Origin: Arthrobacter sp.
GTDB taxonomy: Bacteria > Actinomycetota > Actinomycetes > Actinomycetales > Micrococcaceae
Direction of reading: 5' to 3'
Length of the DNA stretch: 10,432 nt
NCBI GenBank assembly: GCA_018260285.1
Contig: JAGLBH010000004.1
Location: 17,678 to 28,109 of the forward strand
Shown: piece by piece, positions 5,269 to 10,432 of the stretch
Position numbering within the stretch: position 1 is the stretch's first letter
Layout of the letters: the number at the start of each line of letters is the position of its first letter
Made by a program: the position numbers and the translations under genes
Notes under the pieces: model-generated
Database searches by the model: none
Seen by the model: only the letters and a program-made list of their open reading frames with translations
Told to the model about the DNA's origin: nothing

Positions 5269-6480
5269 TCAGGCGGCCTTGCGCACGGCCCGGGTCTCCA
5301 GCCAGCCGGAGAGCAGAGCGAGGAGCAGGCCCAGGAAGGCGAGGCCGACGCCGACCCAGGCGGGTGCCTGCAGGCCGTAGCCCGCGCCGATGACCGCCCC
5401 GCCGAGGAATGCCCCGAGCGAGTTGGCCATGTTGAGGGCAGAGTGGTTGAGGGACGCGGCGAGGGAGGGGGCGTCCGGCGCCACGTCCACGAGGCGCTTC
5501 TGCAGGGGAGCCACGAGGAAGGACCCCGAGGAGCCGATGAGGAAGATGAGGATGAAGGCCGGGACCGCGTACGGCGAGAGGAGGGCGAAGGACGCCATGA
5601 GCACCATGAAGCCCACGCAGGCCCCGTAGATCGTGCCCATGACGGACTTGTCCGCGAGAATGCCCGCAAACCAGTTGCCGACGACCATGCCCACGCCGTA
5701 GACGCCCACAGCGATCGGCAGCACTGATTCAGGAAGCCCGGTCACGGTGAGCAGGGTGGGGGAGATGTACGAGTAGACGGCGAAGAACCCGCCGAAGCCG
5801 ATCGTGCCGATCGCGAGGGCCAGCCAGAGCTGCGGGTGGCGCAGTCCCCGGATCTCTCCCATCATGGAGGCTCCCTCGGGCGCGGGCTCGTGCGGCACGG
5901 TCGCGATGACGGACACGAAGGCCAGCAGTCCGATGATGCCGACCGAGAGGAACATCATGCGCCACCCCGCGGTCTGGCCGAGCCAGGTCACGAGGGGCAC
6001 GCCGATGACGTTGGCCACCGAGAGGCCCATGAGCACCATGGACATGGCCCACCCGCGGCGGGCCGGAGGAACAAGAGAGCCCGCGATGACCGCCGCGACG
6101 CCGAAGTACGCGCCGTGCGGAAGGCCCGCGACAAAGCGGGAGACGAGCAGCCAGTGGTAGTCCGCCGTGAAGAAGGACGAGGTGTTGGCCAGCGTGAACC
6201 ATGCGAGAAGAGCCAGGGCCAGGGTGCGCCGGGGCAGCTTCGACCCGAGGGCCGCGAAGGTCGGGGCGCCGATGACGACCCCGAGGGCGTAGGCGCTGAT
6301 GACGTGCCCGCCCTCAGGGATGGAGATGCCCAGATCCCGCACCATCGGATCCAGCAGCCCCATGATCGTGAACTCCGTGGTTCCGATGCCGAAACCGCCG
6401 ACCGCGAGCGCCGTGATCGCGATGAGTGCCTTGGCGGTCAGCTCGCTCGGCGGGCGGGATGCTGCGGTGCGTGTGCTCAT
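5269..6480 (-). CDS. MFS transporter, DHA1/AraJ-like efflux permease
   Basis: A complete 403-residue, probably 12-helix, cytoplasmic-membrane exporter of the drug:H+ antiporter-1 type. The first helix carries FGIGTTEFTIMGLL, the N-terminal mark of the AraJ/NepI/PbuE-like group. HVISAYALGVVIGAP and PRRTLALALLA correspond to helices 2-3 with the motif A loop. RFVAGLPHGAYFGVAAVIAG (115-134) is the group's helix-4 motif, and helix 5 (about 147-167) contains GVPL. The mid-loop at 195-215 separates the two six-helix halves. SFLVAPLQKRLVDVAPD and LNHSALNMANSLGAFLGG mark helices 10-11. The ATG at 6480 is preferred over one at 6564 because GGGAG stands 7 bases before it and the longer version adds a non-conserved leader. 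Substrates (sugars, purines or drugs) cannot be told from sequence. Confidence 0.93.
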   Translation of the reverse strand: MSTRTAASRPPSELTAKALIAITALAVGGFGIGTTEFTIMGLLDPMVRDLGISIPEGGHVISAYALGVVIGAPTFAALGSKLPRRTLALALLAWFTLANTSSFFTADYHWLLVSRFVAGLPHGAYFGVAAVIAGSLVPPARRGWAMSMVLMGLSVANVIGVPLVTWLGQTAGWRMMFLSVGIIGLLAFVSVIATVPHEPAPEGASMMGEIRGLRHPQLWLALAIGTIGFGGFFAVYSYISPTLLTVTGLPESVLPIAVGVYGVGMVVGNWFAGILADKSVMGTIYGACVGFMVLMASFALLSPYAVPAFILIFLIGSSGSFLVAPLQKRLVDVAPDAPSLAASLNHSALNMANSLGAFLGGAVIGAGYGLQAPAWVGVGLAFLGLLLALLSGWLETRAVRKAA

Positions 6481-6508
6481 GGTCGGTCTCCCGAGGTGGT
6501 GGACGAGG

Positions 6509-6543
6509 GTGATGCGCGGGCAGGGCTTCACTAGCATGGAGAG
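6509..6543 (+). promoter_or_regulatory. Candidate promoter of the NUDIX gene
   Basis: TAGCAT (6532-6537) fits the -10 pattern TANNNT and is followed by six bases and then ATG at 6544. GTGATG at 6509-6514, 17 bases further up, is a weak -35 candidate. Transcription would begin at or next to the A of that ATG. The resulting mRNA is either leaderless, or has a 24-base leader for the second ATG at 6568. The divergent MFS gene starts at 6480, so both promoters share about 60 bases. Confidence 0.4.
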
Positions 6544-7107
6544 ATGACGAACCCCGGAGAACATCTGATGGACCGCCCTGCGCCGGCCCCTGGTCCCCGC
6601 CCTCAGCCGCTCATTGTGGCCGCGGTCATTGCAAGGCCCGGAGATGTCGGGCCGGGCGGGCGCTTCTTCGCGGCGCGCCGTACGTACCCTCCAACCCTAT
6701 CGGGCCTCTGGGAATTCCCTGGAGGGAAAGTGGAGAAGGGTGAAAAGCCTCACACGGCTCTGGCGCGGGAGTGCCGGGAGGAGCTGGGCATCGACGTCGT
6801 CGTCGGTCGAGAGATCCGTCCTGCGGAGGCGGACGACTCCTGGCCCGGATGGACCGTGACGAACGGTCTGCTCATGCGCGTCTTCCTCGCGGAGATCGCA
6901 GGGGATGACGACGACGCCGGGGCCGCCTCCCCGGAGCCGCAGATTCGCGAGGGGCACGACGAGGGGCGCTGGCTCCCGTTCGACGAGCGCGCGCTGGATC
7001 TGCCCTGGATTCCCGCCAACCGGCCGATCGCGGAGGAGCTCCTGAGGCAGGTGCGAGATCCCCGCTCTGCCGCAGAGGACGCGGCCCGAGAGGCAACAGC
7101 CCGATAG
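6544..7107 (+). CDS. NUDIX hydrolase, MutT-like
   Basis: Predicted Mg2+-dependent nucleoside (d)NTP pyrophosphohydrolase of the MutT type, 187 residues. A perfect Nudix box, G-x5-E-x7-R-E-x-x-E-E-x-G-I, spans residues 61-83 (G61, E67, R75, E76, E79, E80, G82). It is preceded by GLWEFPGGK, the motif typical of MutT-like house-cleaning enzymes that act on oxidised or non-canonical nucleotides. An Asp/Ala-rich insertion (about 118-135) separates the strands before HDEGRWLPFDE, and NRPIAEELL closes the fold. The final 20 residues are charged and probably loose. Two starts compete: ATG 6544, correctly placed for a leaderless mRNA, and ATG 6568, with GGAG 8 bases before it (179 residues). The precise substrate is not decidable. 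Confidence 0.92.
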   Translation: MTNPGEHLMDRPAPAPGPRPQPLIVAAVIARPGDVGPGGRFFAARRTYPPTLSGLWEFPGGKVEKGEKPHTALARECREELGIDVVVGREIRPAEADDSWPGWTVTNGLLMRVFLAEIAGDDDDAGAASPEPQIREGHDEGRWLPFDERALDLPWIPANRPIAEELLRQVRDPRSAAEDAAREATAR

Positions 7108-7110
7108 ACT
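7105..7110 (+). promoter_or_regulatory. Candidate -10 box of the pheST promoter
   Basis: TAGACT is a frequent actinobacterial -10 hexamer. Here it begins on the TAG stop codon of the NUDIX gene. No TTGACA-like -35 is found 17-18 bases upstream. The implied start, near 7117, gives a leader of roughly 55 bases before pheS with no obvious terminator, T-box motif or Phe-rich leader peptide. Confidence 0.35.
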
Positions 7111-7172
7111 CAAGGCTGTATCTCTTGCAGGTTCCGAGTACACCCAGTCACACCAGAACAAAGGATGTCCCC

Positions 7173-8258
7173 ATGTCTGAGCCGTCGCGCCTGACGGAGT
7201 CCTCGAGTGAGGGAGCAGTTTCGGTTCCCCACCCCACGGACGCGGCAGCGGTCTCGCAGGCCGTTGACCGCGCACTCGCCGAGATTGCCGCCGCCGCGGA
7301 TTTGGCGGCGCTTAAGGACGTGAAGATCGCGCACACGGGGGAGAAGTCCCCCCTTGCGCTGTCCAACCGCATGATCGGCCAGCTCGACAAGTCCGAGAAG
7401 GCTGCCGCAGGCAAGGTCCTCGGGCCGGCTCGCGGCCGGATCAGCAAGGCCCTCGCCGAGCGCACGGTCGTGCTCGAGCAGGAGCGGGACGCGGCGATTC
7501 TCGTCGAGGAGGCCGTGGACGTCACGGCTCTGCCCGTCCGCCGGCGGGTCGGCGCACGCCACCCCCTCACGGTGCTCCAGGACCAGGTCTGCGACATCTT
7601 CGTGGGCATGGGCTGGGAGATCGCCGAGGGCCCCGAGGTCGAGTCCGAGTGGTTCAACTTCGATGCCCTCAACTTCCCCCCGGACCACCCGGCGCGCGAG
7701 ATGCAGGACACCTTCTTCGTGGAGCCCGCAGACTCCCACGTGGTTCTGCGCACCCACACCTCTCCCGTGCAGGTGCGGGCGATGCTCGAGCGGGAGCTTC
7801 CGCTCTACGTGCTCTGCCCGGGCCGCGTGTACCGCACCGACGAGCTCGACGCCACGCACACCCCCGTCTTCCACCAGTTCGAGGGCATCGCCGTCGACAA
7901 GAGCCTGACGATGGCCGACCTGCGCGGCACGCTGGAGCACTTCGCGCGGCAGATGTTCGGCGAAGAGGCCAAGATCCGCCTGCGCACCAACTACTTCCCG
8001 TTCACCGAGCCGAGCGCCGAGCTGGACGTCTGGCATCCGGGCGCCAAGGGCGGCCCCCGCTGGATCGAGTGGGGCGGCTGCGGCATGATCAACCCCAATG
8101 TTCTGCGCGCCGCGGGGATCGACCCCGCCGAGTACCAGGGCTTCGCCTTCGGCATGGGCATCGAGCGCACGCTCATGTTCCGCAACGAGGTTCCGGACAT
8201 GCGGGACATGATCGAGGGCGACATTCGTTTCAGCCAGCACTTCGGGATGGAGATCTAA
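7173..8258 (+). CDS. pheS: Phenylalanine--tRNA ligase alpha subunit
   Basis: Catalytic subunit of the cytoplasmic alpha2beta2 enzyme that charges tRNA-Phe; 361 residues, normal for the family. The N-terminal coiled-coil arm (about 20-115) includes LKDVKIAHTGEKSPL. The class II catalytic core follows: motif 1 region HPLTVLQDQVCDIFVGMGW (130-148) with GPEVESEWFNFDALNFPPDHPAR conserved after it, motif 2 GRVYRTDELDATHTPVFHQFEG (217-238), and motif 3 GFAFGMGIERTLM (323-335). The Ala in GFAFGMG corresponds to E. coli PheS Ala294, which sizes the Phe pocket, so specificity looks standard. ATG 7173 is chosen because AAAGGA (7160-7165) lies 7 bases upstream; an upstream alternative at 7125 lacks this. 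pheT starts three bases after the stop, so the two are co-translated. Confidence 0.98.
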   Translation: MSEPSRLTESSSEGAVSVPHPTDAAAVSQAVDRALAEIAAAADLAALKDVKIAHTGEKSPLALSNRMIGQLDKSEKAAAGKVLGPARGRISKALAERTVVLEQERDAAILVEEAVDVTALPVRRRVGARHPLTVLQDQVCDIFVGMGWEIAEGPEVESEWFNFDALNFPPDHPAREMQDTFFVEPADSHVVLRTHTSPVQVRAMLERELPLYVLCPGRVYRTDELDATHTPVFHQFEGIAVDKSLTMADLRGTLEHFARQMFGEEAKIRLRTNYFPFTEPSAELDVWHPGAKGGPRWIEWGGCGMINPNVLRAAGIDPAEYQGFAFGMGIERTLMFRNEVPDMRDMIEGDIRFSQHFGMEI

Positions 8259-8261
8259 GTT

Positions 8262-10432
8262 ATGCGACTGCCTTTGGACTGGCTCCGCGAGCACACCGAG
8301 CTCGCACAGGACGCCACTGCAGAACAGGTTCTCGAGACCTTCGTCCGCGTCGGCTTCGAGGAGGAGGACATCCACCGCCCGGGCGCTGAGCTCACGGGCC
8401 CGATCGTCGTCGGCCAGGTGCTCTCCCTCGTCAAGGAGCCGCAGAAGAACGGCAAGACGATCAACTGGTGCCAGGTGCGAGTCACACCCGAGGGCCAGCC
8501 GGCGCTCGAGGGCGAGGGCATCGACCCCTCCGGCGTGCAGGGCATCGTCTGCGGCGCGCACAACTTCGTCGAGGGGGACAAGGTCGTCGTCACCCTTCCC
8601 GGCGCCGTGCTGCCGGGCGATTTCCGCATCACCCCGCGCAAGACCTACGGGCACCTCTCGGCCGGCATGATCGCCTCCGCGCGCGAGCTCGGCCTCGGCG
8701 ATGACCACGACGGCATCATCGTGCTCTCCGACCTCGGGCTCGACCCCGAGGTGGGCACGGACGTCTTCGAGCTCTTCGGCCTCTCCGAGGAAGCCGCCGA
8801 GATCAACGTGACGCCGGACCGCGGCTATGCCTTCTCGATCCGCGGCGCAGCGCGCGAGTACGCGCTCGCCACGGGGACCCCGGCCAAGGACCCGGCCGCT
8901 GCCGTCACCCCGGCACCCCTGGACGGCTCCGCCGACGAGGCGCCCGTCTACGGCGTTCCCGGCTGCGACCGCTTCGTGGCCCGCATCGTCGAGGGCGTTG
9001 ACCCGACCGCTCCGACCCCGGTCTGGATGGCTCGCCGCCTCCGGCTCGCCGGCATGCGCTCGATTTCCCTCGCCGTGGACATCTCCAACTACGTCATGCT
9101 CGAGCTCGGCCAGCCGAACCACTGCTATGACGCGGACACGATCACGGGCGGCATCACGGTTCGCCGCGCCTCCGCCGGCGAGAAGCTCACGACCCTCGAC
9201 GAGAAGGTCCGCGAGCTCACCTCCGCGGACCTCGTCATCGCCGACGACGCCGCCGCCCTGGGGCTGGCCGGCGTCATGGGCGGGGCCGCGAGCGAGGTCT
9301 CCTCGGAGACGACCCGCATCCTCGTCGAGGCCGCGCACTTCGACCCAGTGTCGATCGCCCGCACGCGCCGGGCCCACAAGCTGAGCTCCGAGGCGTCGAA
9401 GCGCTTCGAGCGCGGCGTGGACCCCCTGCTGCCTGCCGTGGCCGCGCAGCGCGTCGTCGATCTCCTCGTGGAGCTTGCGGGCGCTCGTGAGACGAGCATC
9501 GGCAGCGACGTCGTCGTGACCTCTGACGGGCAGACCGCGCAGGGGCAGGCCGCCCAGCCGTTCAGCGCCGCCCGCCCCGAGGTGCGCCTGCCGCTGGGCC
9601 TGGCCGAACGCCTCCTCGGCGTCGCCTACGCCCCGGAGGCCCAGGCGGGCTACCTCGAGTCCCTCGGATGCACCGTGGCCCGAGACGGGGACGAGCTCCT
9701 CGTGACGGCTCCCTCGTGGCGCACGGACCTGCAGACGCCGGAGGACCTTGTCGAGGAGCTCGTGCGCCTCGACGGGTTCGAGAACCTGCCCGCGACGCTC
9801 CCCGTGGCCCCTCCCGGCCGCGGCTACACGAAGATGCAGAAGCACAAGCGCCGCGTGGCCCAGGGCCTCGCGGACGCTGGCCTCACTGAGGTGCTCAGCT
9901 ATCCCTTCGTCTCCGAGGCGCAGAACGCGCTCTTCGGCGCATCCTCCGCAGAGGAGGCTCCTGCCTCGATCCGCCTGGAGAACGCCCTGAGCAGCGAGTT
10001 CTCCCTCATGCGCCGCTCGATCATCCCCGGCCTCATCGCCGTGGCTCAGCGGAACCTCTCGCGCGGCTTCCGCGATCTGGCCCTCTACGAGCAGGGCCTC
10101 GTGTTCCTGCCGCGCACGGGCCAGGAGATCGGCACTCGCACGATTCCGCCGCTCGGAGCCCTGCCTGCCGAAGACATCCTCGATGCCCTGGATGCGGGAC
10201 TCCCAGAGCAGCCGCTTCACGTGGCAGGCCTCTTCGTGGGACACGACGTGCCGCAGGGCGCAGGCGTGGCCCGACGAGCTGTGGACGTGACGGATGCCCT
10301 CGACGGGGCCCGGGTCGTCGGCGACCTCCTCGGCGTCGAGCTCGTGCCCTCCCGTGCCGAGCACCACGCCTTCCACCCGGGCCGCTGCGCCGCTCTGGCG
10401 CTCGCGGACGGAACGCACGTGGGCTTCGCGGG
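8262..10432 (+). CDS. pheT: Phenylalanine--tRNA ligase beta subunit (3' end outside window)
   Basis: Partner of PheS, responsible for tRNA-Phe recognition and for editing mischarged Tyr-tRNA-Phe. The first 723 codons are present and unbroken. After the starting MRLPLDWLREHTEL comes the tRNA-binding OB-fold (about 46-155), with GPIVVGQVLS and GIVCGAHNF. The B3/B4 editing module (about 235-400) carries RFVARIVEGV, AVDISNYVMLELGQPNHCYD and KLSSEASKRFERGVD. The B5 module (about 437-512) contains APSWRTDLQTPEDLVEE. The inactive synthetase-like core begins near 520, with LENALSSEFSLMRRSIIPGL and ALYEQG. The C-terminal ferredoxin-like anticodon-binding domain lies beyond the window. GGAG at 8249-8252, inside the end of pheS, serves as ribosome binding site with a 9-base spacer. 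Confidence 0.97.
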   Translation, partial: MRLPLDWLREHTELAQDATAEQVLETFVRVGFEEEDIHRPGAELTGPIVVGQVLSLVKEPQKNGKTINWCQVRVTPEGQPALEGEGIDPSGVQGIVCGAHNFVEGDKVVVTLPGAVLPGDFRITPRKTYGHLSAGMIASARELGLGDDHDGIIVLSDLGLDPEVGTDVFELFGLSEEAAEINVTPDRGYAFSIRGAAREYALATGTPAKDPAAAVTPAPLDGSADEAPVYGVPGCDRFVARIVEGVDPTAPTPVWMARRLRLAGMRSISLAVDISNYVMLELGQPNHCYDADTITGGITVRRASAGEKLTTLDEKVRELTSADLVIADDAAALGLAGVMGGAASEVSSETTRILVEAAHFDPVSIARTRRAHKLSSEASKRFERGVDPLLPAVAAQRVVDLLVELAGARETSIGSDVVVTSDGQTAQGQAAQPFSAARPEVRLPLGLAERLLGVAYAPEAQAGYLESLGCTVARDGDELLVTAPSWRTDLQTPEDLVEELVRLDGFENLPATLPVAPPGRGYTKMQKHKRRVAQGLADAGLTEVLSYPFVSEAQNALFGASSAEEAPASIRLENALSSEFSLMRRSIIPGLIAVAQRNLSRGFRDLALYEQGLVFLPRTGQEIGTRTIPPLGALPAEDILDALDAGLPEQPLHVAGLFVGHDVPQGAGVARRAVDVTDALDGARVVGDLLGVELVPSRAEHHAFHPGRCAALALADGTHVGFA

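Noticed and set aside
7108..7172. Possible T-box or Phe-codon attenuator in front of pheS
   Set aside because: The leader is only about 55-65 bases, with no T-box sequence, no Phe-rich mini-frame and no terminator hairpin.
7110..10418. Open frame of 1102 codons on the minus strand opposite pheS and pheT
   Set aside because: It is wholly antisense to two certain genes and its translation is Gly/Ala/Arg/His/Glu-rich without any domain. It is the usual shadow of a GC-rich gene with strong third-position bias.

Overview
The window is about two-thirds G+C and comes from an actinobacterium. IF-3, L20, PheS and PheT resemble those of Micrococcales (probably Micrococcaceae), and the order infC-rpmI-rplT-tsnR-like, with pheST a few genes on, is the arrangement I recall from actinobacteria such as Mycobacterium tuberculosis. 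I see no mobile element, CRISPR array, tRNA or rRNA, and no intergenic stretch longer than about 230 bases.

Layout. 1-288 is the 3' end of an MFS transporter gene, facing a convergent DUF1844 gene (416-802, minus) across a long hairpin. 803-1028 is the divergent control region of DUF1844 and infC. It contains a bulged hairpin with a GCAA tetraloop and a textbook intrinsic terminator just before the infC ribosome binding site. 1029-3296 is the infC-rpmI-rplT translation operon: infC probably starts at ATT, and IF-3 and L20 both carry long C-terminal extensions. Both intergenic gaps of the operon are full of potential hairpins, and a 15-bp terminator hairpin closes it at 3321-3353. A SpoU/TrmH-family RNA methyltransferase follows (3400-4245). 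It abuts, with no spacer, a convergent DUF808 membrane protein gene (4246-5193, minus). An AraJ-like MFS efflux gene (5269-6480, minus) lies upstream of DUF808 on the same strand. A MutT-like NUDIX gene (6544-7107) diverges from it, followed by pheS (7173-8258) and pheT (8262 to the window edge).

Function. Most of the window serves translation: initiation (IF-3), large-subunit assembly (L20, L35), rRNA or tRNA 2'-O-methylation and Phe-tRNA synthesis. The unrelated part is a small accessory block of two transporters, one membrane protein and one nucleotide-pool hydrolase. I did not find a new multi-gene system. The parts most worth following are regulatory and structural: the apparent infC attenuator, the AUU start, the hairpin-rich operon gaps, and the appended tails on IF-3 and L20. 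The L20 tail includes a compact, apparently folded domain.
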